The notes under the pieces: model-generated | The model's database searches: none | The model's input: the letters and a program-made list of their open reading frames with translations, nothing else | Told to the model about the DNA's origin: nothing | DNA from: Symbiodinium natans | Taxonomy: Eukaryota > Sar > Dinophyceae > Suessiales > Symbiodiniaceae | Assembly: GCA_905221605.1 (NCBI GenBank) | Contig: CAJNDS010002660.1 | Span: 229,001 to 293,000, forward strand | Length of the DNA: 64,000 nt | Reading direction: 5' to 3' | Program-made: the position numbers and the translations under genes | Part shown: piece by piece, positions 23,701 to 31,767 of the stretch | Layout of the letters: each line of letters begins with the position of its first letter | How positions within the stretch are numbered: the stretch's first letter is position 1

Positions 23701-26700
23701 AGGGTTAAGGGTTTCGGGTTTAGGGTTTAGGGTTTCGGGTTTCGGGTTTAGGGTTTCGGGTTCGGGGTTTCGGGTTCAAGGTTTAGGGTTACACGGTTCT
23801 TTACTATGGTGCCTTGCCTTGCTTGAAGTGTCTTAAAGTTTTACAGGGTACAGAAGTGGCTTATAAGTTGTGGTCGGGAACGCTAACCCCTAACCCCTAA
23901 CCCCTAAACCCTAACCCCTAACCCCTAACCCCTAAACCCTAAACCCTAAACCCTAAGCCTTAAACCCAAAACCCTAACCCCTAACCCCTAACCCCTAACC
24001 CCTAAATCCTAACCCCTAAACCCTAGACCCTAAACCCTAAACCGCGAAAGTTCCTGAACCAAGGTGCAGGGGCCTCTTTCGGGGACATGGTTTGGGCTCC
24101 AGTGAGGTGTCTCTACGCTTTTGGGGTTTTCCTCCTGGTTTAGGGTCTAGGGTTTAGGGTTTTCGTACGAGTTTCTAAACTTGCACGTCCTGTCCTTCGG
24201 GGCCTCTGGACTAAGACAATCTGGAGCCTCCAGTCGAGTTCCTTTTCGGTATCTCGACGTAGGTGTAGACCCTAAACCCTAAACCCCAAGCCCCAAACCC
24301 CAGACCGGGTGTAGACCCCAAACCCTAAACCCCAAGCCCTAAACCCCAAACCCTAAACCCGAAACCCTAACCCCTAACCCCAAAACCCTAAAGCCGAAAC
24401 CCTAAACCCCAAGCCCTAAACCCAAAACCCTAAACCCTAACCCCTAACCCCTAACCCCTAACCCCTAAACCCTACACCCTAAACCCTAAACCCTAAACCT
24501 AAACCCCAAAAGCGCCCGTCAAATCGAATGCGAAGGCCGACCCAGCGACCAGCCTACTGGGCCTCTATGCTTCGGGTAACGCTGGCCCTCCGGAGGCGTG
24601 CTCTGTTAGGGTTTAGGGTTTAGGGGTTTAGGGTTTAGGGTTTAGGGTTTTAGGGTTCAGGGTTTAGGGTTTAGGGTTTAGGGTTTGGGGTTTGGGGTTC
24701 AGGGCTTGGGGTTTAGGGTTTAAGGCTTGGGGTTTAGGGTTTAGGGCTTTAGGGCTTAGGGTTCAGGGTTTAGGAACTTCGAGTGGGGCAAGAGGGAGTT
24801 TCAGGGCTTTGCAGGGGTTTTGGGATTCTAGGGGTTTAAGCTTTTAGGGCTTTGGGGCTTACAGGCGTTCTGGGTTCAAGGGGGTTTGGGGTTGAGTTTT
24901 CGTTTTTGTTTTCTTCGGTTTTTAGGCGGCAGCGGTGTCTCTCTGTCTCTCTCTGTCTCTCTCTGTCTCTCTCTGTCTCTCTCTGTCTCTCTCTGTCTCT
25001 CTCTGTCTCTCTCTGTCTCTCTCTGTCTCTCTCTGTCTCTCTCTGTCTCTCTCTGTGTGTGTGTGTGTTTTTGGGCTTAGGTGTGGGATTTCAGGGCTTG
25101 GGCCTGGCAGGTGCGCTTCATATAGTATAGGGGTCGGAGCAACAACAAAAGCATTCCCTTATGGTCCCTACATAAGTAGACTATAATCACCCCCCAAACC
25201 CTATTCTAATGATTGAGGCCCCTAAAGTATGCTGAAGCAGCACAACTGGTCCTAAGGCGTTTTCGTCCTTGGTAGGGAATGAGGGAATGACATGCCCGAA
25301 TTTCCTCTGTAGACCTCTCTAAAGGATTCTGAACTCCAAATTCAATTAAGAATCCTCTGAGAAAAAAAGTCTAGACTGCCAGAACAGGCAGGGCCGGTCA
25401 TTTGCTTGGTCTGAATGGGCATTTGCCCTCAAGTCCACGAGGGTTTAGGGTTTAGGGTTTAGGGTTTAGGGTTTAGGGTTTAAGAGTAGGGTGGAGGTTT
25501 GAGGGTTACGTGCAGCTTTGGCTCGAAAGGTGATCTAAGTTCCAGGTCCTTTTCCGGCGCCTTAAACGAGAAAGAGTGCGTGGAGTCAGTTTATCAAGAC
25601 ACATCCCTAAATCCCAAGCCTGTAAACTCAGGCTATATCCCAAGACTGTTCCCCCAAGCCCAAAACCAAACTCTAAACCCTAAACCCTAAACCCTAAACC
25701 CTAAAACCCTAAACCCTAAACCCTAAACCATACAACCCTAAACCCTGAACCCTGCATCCCAGACCTTCCTAAACCCCTGTGAGCCCTAACTTGCCGGAGG
25801 CGAGCCGCGAGCGTGGCATGGGTGAGGCAGCCATGAAGCACCTGGGCTACGAGGGCTCCTGTCGGGACATGACCGAAGAGGCGGGTTTTGGGGGTTTAGG
25901 GTTTAGGGTTTAGGGTTCAGGGTTTTGGGTTTAGGGTTTAGGGTTTAGGGTGTTGGGTGTAGGGTAAGGGTTTAAGGTTTAGGGTTTTGGGGGGAGGGCT
26001 TGGGGTTCGCGTTAGGCTTTTGGGTCTTGGGTTTTGGGACCTTCAGCCCTGGACCTAAACCAGGCTGTTTGGGGATGAATGGTTTTAGGGGTTCTAGACC
26101 CGAACCCTGAACCCTAAACCCGATAAGCCCTAAGCCCTGTAAGTCCTATAAGCCCTATAAGCCCTATAAGCCCTATAAGCCCTATAAGCCCTAAACCCTA
26201 AACCCTAAACCTTAAGGGCTTCGGGTTGAGACCGCCCCACGCCAGGACTGGAAGAATTTCCTGCTGGCCTCGGCGGGCACGGGCCGGGCGGAGTTGGAGG
26301 AGCTGCTGCAGAGGCCCCGAAAGAAGTGTTTAGGGTTTAGGGTTTGGGGTTTAGGGTTTAGGGTTTAGGGTTTAGGGTTCAGGGTTTAGGGTTTGGGGTT
26401 TTGGGGTGTGGGGTTTAGGGTTTCAAGGTTTAGGGTTTAGGGGTTTTAACCCTAAGTCTTCAAGCCGAAGTTCCCCTCAACAAACCCCAGGCGAACAAGA
26501 AGCATGGTGGTTGTTTAGACCACCTGTCCCCAAAGTAAGCATGAGCTAGGTAACCTTTGCAGTAAGGATTCGCTGTTTTTAGGGCTCTTATCCCATGGTT
26601 AGGGTTTGAGGGCCAAGAGGGTTTCGTTAAGGACGCAAGGACCAAGCACGGGGGAGCACAAGAAAAGGATCATGAAGGATCCACAGTATGGTTGGCCATG

Positions 26701-29700
26701 ATGGGGTTCTCTTCGAGCTGCTGTCATCGTATCTCCTTGTCACCCTGAGAGCTCCTTCGAAAACACCGGATGAAGAGCTAAAGGCTCTTCAGCCGCCGGA
26801 GCAACCCCAAAAAACACAACCTCCCCAACAAAACCCAAACCATCCTAACACAAACTTTTAAAGCCCCCCCCTCCCTCCCCCTAAGCCCTAAACCTTAGAA
26901 CCTGAAAACCCTAAACCCCGAAACCTAAACCCTAAACCCTAAACCCCAAACCCCAAACCCCAAACCCTAAGGCCCTAAACCCCAAACCCCAAACCCCAAA
27001 CCCCAAACCCCAACCCCCAAACCCCAAACCCCAAACCCAAAACCCCAAACCCTAAACCCTAAACCCTAAGCCCTAAACCCTAAACCCTAAACCCTAAAGA
27101 CCCCGAACCCCACCGGGAAGACCAGGCCTGAGCTGGTGGAGTGCCCAAGCTCTGACCAAGGTTTGGGGTTCTGGGGTTTAAGGTTTAGGGTTTAGGGTTT
27201 AGGGTTTAGGGTTTAGGGTTTAGGGTTCAGTACCGGGTTTAGGGTTTAGGGCTTGGGGCGTTTTGGGGTTTAGGGTTTGGGGTTTTTGTGGTTTTGGTTT
27301 AGGGCTTAGGGCTTGGGGCTTAGGGCTTAGATCTTCAGGGTTAGAGGGTGCCAAGTTTCTCAGGCTTGCGGTTCAACGTCATCTTCCGCTAGCGTTGAAG
27401 ACCCTGAGCCCTAAACGTTCTAAATACCTGACAAATGTGTGCCAGAGCCCCAACAGTGCTAACACCCGGCTCATGATGAAGCTCTGAAGCCCAAAATACC
27501 CCAAGACCCCCTAAGAGCCGCGAATGAAAGCCCTAAGCCCCAGACCCCAAAAAAAACCACCCCCGCGAAGTGTGGACTTGGGTTGGGAAAAGAGTTTAGG
27601 GTTTAGGGTTTAGGGTTTTGGGTTTTGGGTTTAGGGTTTAGGGTTTAGGGTTTCGGGGGGGGGGAGGGACTCTAGAGAAACCAAAAGACTGGCGGGTTAT
27701 ACCGGGATTGGACATCCCCGCACCCCAAACCCAAACCCGAAACCCCCAAGGGAGCCTTCCAACCAAAACCCTAACCAACCCTAAGCCCTAAACCCTAAAC
27801 CCTAAACCCTAAACCCAAACCCTAAACCCTAAACCCTAAACCCTAAACCCTAAACCCTAAACCCTAAACCCTAAACCCTAAGCCCTAAACCCTAAACCCT
27901 AAACCCTAAACCCTAAACCCTAAACCCTAAACCCTAAACCCTAAACCCTAAACCCTGAAATTTCTGCACCCCCTAAAGCCCCTCAAGCTCCCCAAGTCCC
28001 TCAAGACCCTCGTCACGCTCAGGAGCATCGTGACCCCAGTCAGAGCCGACTGTTTGGCCTACGAGGTGTCGGGGGCAGTGCTTTGAGGGCCCTTAGCGGC
28101 CCTAAAAATGCATCAACAGCCCTGAAACCCTTCAAAAACCCCAAAAGCCTGAAAGGGCTTAAAGCAACGTACCCAAGCAAATCCCGGAATGCCCTAAACC
28201 CTAAAACCCTAACACCCTAAAACCCTAAAACCCCAAAACCCTAAAACCCTAAAACCCTAAAACCCTAAAACCCTAAAACCCTAAAACCCTAAAACCCTAA
28301 ACCCTAAAACCCTAAAACCCGAAAACCCTAAATCCCGGAAAGCCCCACAAAATCCTGACCCCGGAGTCCTACCGCCTCGCGAAAGTGGAGCGCATCCACT
28401 CGCCGATCATCACCCTGCCCTTGGTCTCTCTTGGTGGGGGTGACCCTAAACTAACCGCCTACTCGCACAGAATCTCAGGCGAGGCGGCCGGGACGTCATC
28501 ACCTCGCCGCAGGTGGGGTCGATGGGTTTAGCCTTTCTGGTATAAGAACAATATTCGAATACAACTTTCATATATAGTATAGTGTGGTAGTGTACCAATG
28601 TAAGCAGATAGGTACATAGGAGTATAATGATATATGATACAGTACGGTACTATGCCAATATAAACAGATAGGTGCACAGAAATTTAATGATATGATGGGT
28701 GCTCCGGGCTTTCGGGGGTTTTGGAAATTGGAGCTTGGAGCTTCAAGAAGCCCATGGCCCGCACAACCCACGAAGGCCCGAAGCCTCAACCCCGAAACCC
28801 CACATTGCTTAGTTAGCCTTAAAAGCCTACACCGTAAACCCTGAACGTTTAGGGTTTAGGGTGTAGGGTTTAGGGTTTGTTTAGGCCTGAACCCCAAAGC
28901 CCAAACCCTTGTACTTAGCCTTACAGCATGCGCCCCAAAAACATGCGAAGCCCACACTGCAAACCCCACTTCGACCCAGAACCCCCAGCGGAACTCGACT
29001 CGACATGACCCTGTGCTTCCCGATCATCAGCCCTAAGCCCTAAACCCTAAAACTCCGCAACCCTAAACCCTAAACCCTAAACCCGAAACCCTAAACCGAT
29101 TGAAATCCTACAACCTGACGTTTCGGGTAGAAGCCGACATGAAGAGTTGAGGGTTTCGGACCCGAAGCCCTGAACCCTAAACCCTCAACCCTCAACCCAA
29201 AACCCCAAACCCCCAAGCCCTAAAGCCTAAAGCAGAAAGCCTAAAGCCTAAACCCAAAACCCTAAACCCTAAACCCTAAACCCTAAACCCTAAACCCTAA
29301 ACCCTAAACCCTAAACCCTAAACCCTAAACCCTAAACCCTAAACCCTTAACCCTACCAAAAAAGACCTTGAAGGCCATGAGGACCTGGCAGGAGGTCGCG
29401 GGAAGCCGCTACGAGCACAAGGACGGCGACTGCGAAGCTGCAACGGGCTTGGGGCTTGGGGCTTGGGTGTTTAGGGTACCCAAGATCTTGCTAGTTCTGA
29501 ACCATGAGCTACGTAACCCTAAACCCCAAACCCTAAACCCTAAACCCCGCTTTAGAGTGCTGTGGGGTTTAGGGTTTCGGGTTAGTTTAGGGTTTAGGGT
29601 TTAGGGGTCTTGTGGGCTAAAGTTAACAATAAGACTCACCGGAGCCCTCTGAATAATCTCAACAAACCGCACGCCCTTTGGGTTTTCCATTCGTTCTCGT

Positions 29701-31767
29701 TGGGTGGGTTGCGGGCTTTGTGGCTGTCGGGTTCGGTTTGAGGCCTGGGGTTCATAGGGCTTTAGGGTTTAGGGTTTAGGGTTTAGTGAGGCTAGAGGCC
29801 TGGGGTTCATAATTAGGGCTTTAGGTTGTTCACTGGCATTGTTTTTTGCATAAACTTTGGGGTACGCAGGGTTTTTCCTGGACCCTAAACCCCTCAAACC
29901 CGTCAACCCCTAAACCCCTAAACCCCTAAACCCCTAAACCCCTAAACCCCTAAACCCCTAAACCCCCAAACCCCCAAACCCCCAAACCCCCAAACCCTAA
30001 AGCCTAAAGCCCAAACCCCAAACCCCAAACCCCAAACCCCAAACCCCAAACCCCAAACCCCAAACCCCAAACCCCAAACCCCAAACCCCAAACCCAAAAC
30101 CCCAAACCCCAAACCCCAAACCCTCAACCCTAAACCCTAAACTCTAAGCAGGGGCCACGACTTCGAAGGAGTTCGGGCAGTTTGGCCACATGCTCGCGCG
30201 GGAGTGCCCTGCGCTGCTGGCGGAGCTCTTCGAGCAGCACCTTGGACAGTTTTCGGTTTCGGGTTTACGGCCCCAGACCCTTTTTGCGGCTGGGCACGAT
30301 GTAGCCCAAGCCGGCTTTGCCTTTGATAGGCGTTAGGCTTTCTAGCGTTTTGGGGGTTGGGGTTTAGTTGCAGGGGCCTTCTTGAAAATTTGACGGGCAA
30401 CTTCCAACCCTTAGCCCTAAACCCTAAACCCTAAACCCCAAACCCTAAACCCTAAACTCTAAACCCTAAGCTCTAAACCCTAAACCCTAAACCCTAAGCC
30501 CCCCAAACCCTAAACCCTAAGCCCTAAACCCTAGTCTCTTGAGGTACTCGCTTCCGGACTTCACACACGAGCTCCGCCACTTCGAGACCTTCCGCACGGC
30601 CTACAGGTTTGGGTTTCGGGGGGCGGGGGGCTTGGGGCTTGGGGCTAGGGTTTAGGGTTTAGGGTTTAGGGTTTAGGGTTTAGGGTTTAGGGTTTAGGGT
30701 GTAGGAGGGCTTTGGGGCCTTTGGGGCCTTTGCTTGCTGGCTGTTTCTGTTGCGTTCTTTTGCTTTTGTTTGGGGGGGCGGATGGCTTTTTGCTCTTTCC
30801 GGAGGGGGTTGGGGAAATCGGGCGCCGGGTTTCTTAGCCGAAATGGCCCTTAACCTCGGGGGCGGTAAACATCACTCGGGGGAGGGGATGACTTGCAGCC
30901 AGAAAAACCTACAAACCCTTAACCCCAAACCCCCTGACCCCATGCCTCTGAGGTGTTTCGCTTTGAGTCGGGCTCCTGCCACGCATGCAGTCTAGCAACC
31001 CGACTCCTCAGTGGAACCGCGGATGGGGTCGGTAGGGTAGTTATAGGGTAACTGGGGAGATTCGGGTAACGAGGGCAGCTAGGGTAATTCGGGCAACTAG
31101 GGTAAGTAGGGAAATTTAGAGTAATTAGGGTAGTTAGGGTAGTTAGGGTAATCAGGGTAATTGGGGTAATAAGAGTAACTAGGGTAAGTAGGGTAATTAG
31201 GGTAACTAAGGCAATTGGTAATTAGAGTCATTAGGGTAATTGGAGTAATTAGGGTTGTTAGGATAGTTAGGCTAAAACCCTTGAACTCTTCAAGGCCGAA
31301 CACCCCCCAAACCCTCCCACAAGAAGGTTGAAGTCTAAGAGCCTGCACTCCTGAACCCGGAACCCCCAAGCAACCCTAAACCCTCAACCCTAGACCCTAG
31401 ACCCTAGACCCTAGACCCTAGAGTCTAGAGTCTAGACCCTAAACCCTAAACCCTAAAACCCTGAAGCCTGAAGCCCCAAAGCCCTCTGCAAGCCCGGCAG
31501 CAGCTTTCGTGCTTAAGGTTTCGGGCTTAAGGCCATACGGCTTTGGGGTGGTTTTTAGGGGTTGCATTTCGGGTGCAAGGTAGTAAGCTCTAAGCCCGTA
31601 AACCCTACGCCCTAAGCCCTAAACCCTAAATCCTAAACCCTAAACCCCCCCCCCCCAAACCCTAAATGGGTTCTATACGGCCTCTTTTTCGCAGGCTGAT
31701 GCGCAGCCGGGCGCAGCAGCATGGCTCCTCCCAGAAGGCTCCCTCCCCGGGCCCATTCCTTGTTTAG
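13411..31767 (+). CDS. NRPS-type adenylation(end)-carrier-thioesterase gene, at least 25 micro-exons
   Basis: One + strand gene is reconstructed from islands whose phases agree. In order they give the last part of an adenylation domain (LLPAMRPSVYIPLE, then FPKNAAGKIDRGALPD, the A10 core), a carrier domain (DEEKKMVEIWEKVL, YGGHSLTAV with the phosphopantetheine serine, CTVRALCRR), and an alpha/beta-hydrolase thioesterase (PMLIFCAAGTSSATYGG, FGVELPGRGRR, FFVWGDSLGAVLAYELLR with a GDSLG nucleophile elbow, YASGNAGPPE, SPIITLPLVSLGGRDV), ending at TAG 31765-31767. In this family the A domain activates an amino or aryl acid, the carrier holds it as a thioester and the TE releases the product. Coding is only about 1.6 kb of 18 kb. 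The A-domain start is not identified; exons further upstream may belong to it. The catalytic His of the TE was not located with confidence. Confidence 0.8.
13735..13806 (+). CDS. Exon of the A-PCP-TE gene
   Basis: Preceded by a C tract and tcctttaag rather than CCCTAAA; the donor is GGTTTTAGGG. The frame reads EVPVKPLSNNGARVFTEGSI and ends DLLG. 72 bases, phase 0 at both ends, matching the next exon. An in-frame ATG lies upstream at 13714, so a first exon cannot be excluded. Confidence 0.6.
14323..14392 (+). CDS. Exon of the A-PCP-TE gene
   Basis: The acceptor ctcttgacag is strong. The frame reads ELPEDLSAFKNQPEDGDAGS and leaves one base, which the next exon completes with AG to give Glu. 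Acidic linker-like composition. Confidence 0.6.
14511..14584 (+). CDS. Exon of the A-PCP-TE gene
   Basis: The frame reads DPQDVEFSFNPVKACNDVMK. Read through, it meets TGA at 14594-14596, but a GC donor after ATGAAG (14584) joins in phase to the next exon, giving KACNDVMKAWAAGTSLLP, which fits the region before the A9 motif better than a stop. AAGGC is shared by both intron edges. Confidence 0.65.
14918..14980 (+). CDS. Exon: adenylation domain A9-like motif
   Basis: The acceptor is ggaaag. The frame reads AWAAGTSLLPAMRPSVYIPL and ends at Glu. LLPAMRPSVYIPLE matches the LP-x-YM-x-PS...L region of adenylation domains. Ending at CTGGAG|GCC (GC donor) restores the normal seven-residue spacing to GK in the next exon. 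Confidence 0.75.
15066..15183. repeat. TTTCTAGGG / TTTCGAGGG nonamer array
   Basis: Tandem 9-bp derivatives of the telomere heptamer, first mixed TTTCGAGGG and TTTCTAGGG, then pure TTTCTAGGG. Confidence 0.9.
15656..15745. repeat. (AT)n microsatellite
   Basis: Alternating AT with occasional GTAT interruptions inside the intron before the A10 exon. Confidence 0.95.
15926..16003 (+). CDS. Exon: adenylation domain A10 motif
   Basis: The frame reads AFPKNAAGKIDRGALPDALK and ends FEENR, followed by GTTTAGG. GK-IDR-ALP is the A10 core; its lysine contacts the acyl-adenylate in characterised adenylation enzymes. 78 bases, phase 0 at both ends. Confidence 0.85.
16495..16565. repeat. CCCTCAA variant heptamer array
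   Basis: A homogeneous CCCTCAA run precedes a CCCTAAA run in the same intron. Similar runs lie at 45490-45565 and 51480-51530. Confidence 0.9.
16694..16789 (+). CDS. Exon: A-PCP linker and carrier helix 1
   Basis: The acceptor ctctttcag is strong and the donor is GTGTGC. The frame reads EISTTAVAEYEPPATDEEKK and continues MVEIWEKVLKVQ. The P-x-T-x-x-E-x-x...IW-x-x-VL pattern is characteristic of the start of peptidyl carrier domains. Confidence 0.85.
17098..17170 (+). CDS. Exon: carrier domain phosphopantetheine site
   Basis: The acceptor acgacag precedes a frame reading VGVLTPFVAYGGHSLTAVPL. GGHSL holds the serine that carries the phosphopantetheine arm in PCP domains. CAGGTG is repeated at both edges of the preceding intron. 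The likely donor is GC (GCTTAGGG). Confidence 0.85.
17670..17790. repeat. (AT)n microsatellites
   Basis: Two alternating AT blocks, with a 50-base run at 17713-17760. Open frames on the minus strand reading poly-Tyr/Ile come from this. Confidence 0.95.
17806..17878 (+). CDS. Exon: carrier domain middle part
   Basis: The acceptor ccttgccgcag is strong and the donor GTAGGG follows TTCAG. By phase from the previous exon it reads ELGKAALLWCECWLQPEA. Another frame is also open; phase with both neighbours selects this one. Confidence 0.6.
18112..18252. mobile_element. Foldback element in a PCP intron
   Basis: GGACCAGATGAACCCTA (18112-18128) is answered by TAGGGTTCATTTGGTCC (18236-18252). The interior has a C16/A21 homopolymer junction. 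MITE-like in form; no second copy seen in this window. Confidence 0.55.
18288..18344 (+). CDS. Exon: carrier domain C-terminal helix
   Basis: The acceptor is ccggcag. The frame reads PDLVYLMSEDCTVRALCRR. TVRAL matches the end of PCP domains (PTVRALA). The 3' end is odd: the join that keeps the frame uses GAAG, present at both edges, and would need an AT or AA donor; a GC donor at 18347 breaks phase. Confidence 0.7.
18669..18740. repeat. CCCTAGA variant heptamer array
   Basis: About ten copies of CCCTAGA before the following exon, replacing CCCTAAA at the intron's 3' side. Confidence 0.95.
18779..18856 (+). CDS. Exon: PCP-TE linker
   Basis: The frame reads LAKLRSEGAQAKAADEGCVV and ends RLRLGK, with donor GTTTAGGG. 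The two leftover bases AA pair with the first base of the next exon to give Lys, confirming phase. Confidence 0.7.
19576..19657 (+). CDS. Exon: thioesterase N-terminus
   Basis: The frame reads SPEGRGGLPMLIFCAAGTSS and continues ATYGGVA. PMLIF-x-x-AGTS-x-x-Y matches the first strand and oxyanion loop of NRPS-type thioesterases. The 3' edge is a GA donor inside GGAGCGCG, which recurs exactly at the next exon's 5' edge. Confidence 0.8.
19906..20575. repeat. 9-bp satellite GCGAACAGC with higher-order units
   Basis: About 70 tandem copies. A longer marker (caccatagcgccccgcg) recurs near 19904, 20043, 20149 and 20324 and divides the array into larger units. All six frames are open because 9 is a multiple of 3, so the 223-289-residue frames are artefacts. 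It lies inside a thioesterase intron. Confidence 0.95.
20919..20981 (+). CDS. Exon: thioesterase PGRG motif
   Basis: The acceptor is ccggag. The frame reads ERASRLQIFGVELPGRGRRV and E. The LPGRG-x-R motif follows strand 2 in type I/II thioesterases. The exon is cut at GAG|GAGC (GA donor) because the next exon opens CAG|GAGC and completes the family pattern VEEPAVS. Confidence 0.8.
21133..21213. repeat. 12-bp tandem repeat GTATTCCGAGGT
   Basis: About seven imperfect copies within a thioesterase intron. Confidence 0.9.
21484..21606. mobile_element. MITE-like foldback, family 2 (CTTGGAGG ends)
   Basis: CTTGGAGGCTCAGGGTACTT opens the element; AAGTGCCCTGAACCTCCAAG closes it in inverse. The centre has a second inverted pair (TAACCC/GGGTTA, ACTTATA/TATAAGT). 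Relatives lie at 44949-45106 and 48619-48727. Confidence 0.75.
21953..22140. repeat. TTTAAGGG octamer array
   Basis: About 22 octamers derived from TTTAGGG by one extra A, nearly homogeneous. A second long array of the same octamer is at 57608-57845. Confidence 0.95.
22445..22480 (+). CDS. Exon: thioesterase, 12 codons
   Basis: The acceptor is cacagcag. The frame reads EPAVSDFEELFE, then GC donor. It completes the thioesterase pattern (RRVE-EPAVSDFEEL) and joins in phase to the next micro-exon. Confidence 0.7.
22964..22995 (+). CDS. Exon: thioesterase, 32 bases
   Basis: The acceptor is cctgccag. The frame reads ALRDDVMRWA and leaves AG, which the next exon completes to Arg. The GC donor edge (AGGCG) is repeated at the next acceptor. 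It lies just before the nucleophile elbow, where a helix is expected. Confidence 0.7.
23199..23297 (+). CDS. Exon: thioesterase nucleophile elbow
   Basis: The acceptor is gtgaccag and the donor GTTTAGGG. The frame reads RQKRFFVWGDSLGAVLAYEL and continues LRHFMKQALTEDK. GDSLG is the G-x-S-x-G elbow with the catalytic serine; the family usually has GHS, so Asp replaces His here. Confidence 0.85.
23588..23650 (+). CDS. Exon: thioesterase after the elbow
   Basis: In phase with the previous exon it reads FAKLWEAQSRVGSTAMPVLF and V, with donor GTGAGG. The MPVLF strand precedes the SGN/SGR loop in this family. The exact 3' end is open, because joining to the next exon adds a few residues to the usual spacing. 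Confidence 0.7.
24553..24595 (+). CDS. Exon: thioesterase SGN loop
   Basis: The acceptor is gcgaccag. The frame reads LLGLYASGNAGPPE. The GC-donor edge CCGGAGGCG is repeated exactly at the next exon's acceptor (25794-25802), the longest clear edge repeat in this gene. Confidence 0.7.
24937..25060. repeat. 10-bp CTCTGTCTCT satellite
   Basis: About 12 near-identical decamers followed by (GT)n. The open frames reading SLSLSVSLC are artefacts. Confidence 0.95.
25061..25799. other. Intron body, no exon supported
   Basis: Unique sequence (25080-25440), then TTTAGGG (25441-25490), unique sequence and CCCTAAA (25670-25750). An open frame at 25499-25690 lacks coding-like composition. Confidence 0.5.
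25800..25880 (+). CDS. Exon: thioesterase lid region
   Basis: The frame reads ASRERGMGEAAMKHLGYEGS and ends CRDMTEE, with a GC donor (GCGGGT). The region corresponds to the helical lid of thioesterases, with the HLGY segment at the usual LGG position. Confidence 0.7.
26246..26325 (+). CDS. Exon: thioesterase lid helices
   Basis: The acceptor is cacgccag and the donor GTGTTTAGGG. The frame reads DWKNFLLASAGTGRAELEEL and ends LQRPRKK, in phase with both neighbours. GC3-rich. Confidence 0.75.
26330..27125. other. Intron, no exon supported
   Basis: TTTAGGG (26331-26450), unique sequence, then CCCTAAA and long CCCCAAA tracts (26935-27050). The minus-strand frame at 26460-26645 has no coding features. 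Confidence 0.55.
27126..27160 (+). CDS. Exon of thioesterase, 35 bases (tentative)
   Basis: The acceptor gaagaccag and donor GTTTGGGG enclose a frame reading PELVECPSSDQ, in phase with the previous exon. Its 3' phase does not match the exon at 28023, so another small exon (perhaps near 27567-27590) may be missing. Confidence 0.45.
28023..28065 (+). CDS. Exon: thioesterase RAD segment
   Basis: The acceptor is cacgctcag and the donor GTGTCG. The frame reads SIVTPVRADCLAYE. PVRAD-x-LAYE matches the L-RAD segment between lid and last strands of NRPS thioesterases. Confidence 0.65.
28200..28320. repeat. CCCTAAAA octamer array
   Basis: About 15 octamers with an extra A. The same octamer forms an array at 61765-61830. 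Confidence 0.9.
28367..28433 (+). CDS. Exon: thioesterase strand before catalytic Asp region
   Basis: The frame reads SYRLAKVERIHSPIITLPLV then SLG, with donor GTGGGG. V-x-x-I-x-SPI-x-x-PL fits the strand that leads to the GG-x-D turn of the family. Confidence 0.7.
28484..28512 (+). CDS. Exon: thioesterase, 29 bases
   Basis: Joined in phase it gives SLGGRDVITSPQ, a typical thioesterase turn (GG-x-D). The donor is GTGGGG. The acceptor used (ctcaggcgag) is chosen because it alone restores the motif. Confidence 0.6.
29374..29431 (+). CDS. Exon: thioesterase C-terminal part
   Basis: The acceptor is ttgaag. The frame reads AMRTWQEVAGSRYEHKDGD. The W-x-x-V...GD pattern fits the end of the fold. 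The catalytic His usually follows GD or GG directly; the join used here gives Trp instead, so either the 3' end is wrong or the His lies elsewhere. Confidence 0.6.
30001..30120. repeat. CCCCAAA variant heptamer array
   Basis: About 16 copies of CCCCAAA between CCCCTAAA and CCCTAAA tracts in one intron. Confidence 0.95.
30152..30248 (+). CDS. Exon: C-terminal region of A-PCP-TE gene
   Basis: The frame reads ATTSKEFGQFGHMLARECPA and continues LLAELFEQHLG, with donor GTTTTC. The leftover CA is completed by the next exon. Likely helical end of the TE or a short extension. Confidence 0.65.
30544..30606 (+). CDS. Exon: C-terminal region of A-PCP-TE gene
   Basis: The frame reads YSLPDFTHELRHFETFRTAY and leaves AG, with donor GTTTGG. 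Phase agrees on both sides. Confidence 0.7.
31035..31265. repeat. TTAGGGTAA 9-10-bp minisatellite
   Basis: About 23 degenerate copies of a unit near AGGGTAATT; the minus-strand frame reading NYPNYP comes from it. The unit contains a telomere-like TTAGGG core. Confidence 0.85.
31695..31767 (+). CDS. Terminal exon of A-PCP-TE gene
   Basis: The acceptor ctctttttcgcag is strong. The frame completes Arg from the previous exon, reads LMRSRAQQHGSSQKAPSPGP then FLV, and stops at TAG 31765-31767. A poly-Ser/Pro tail. Confidence 0.75.
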
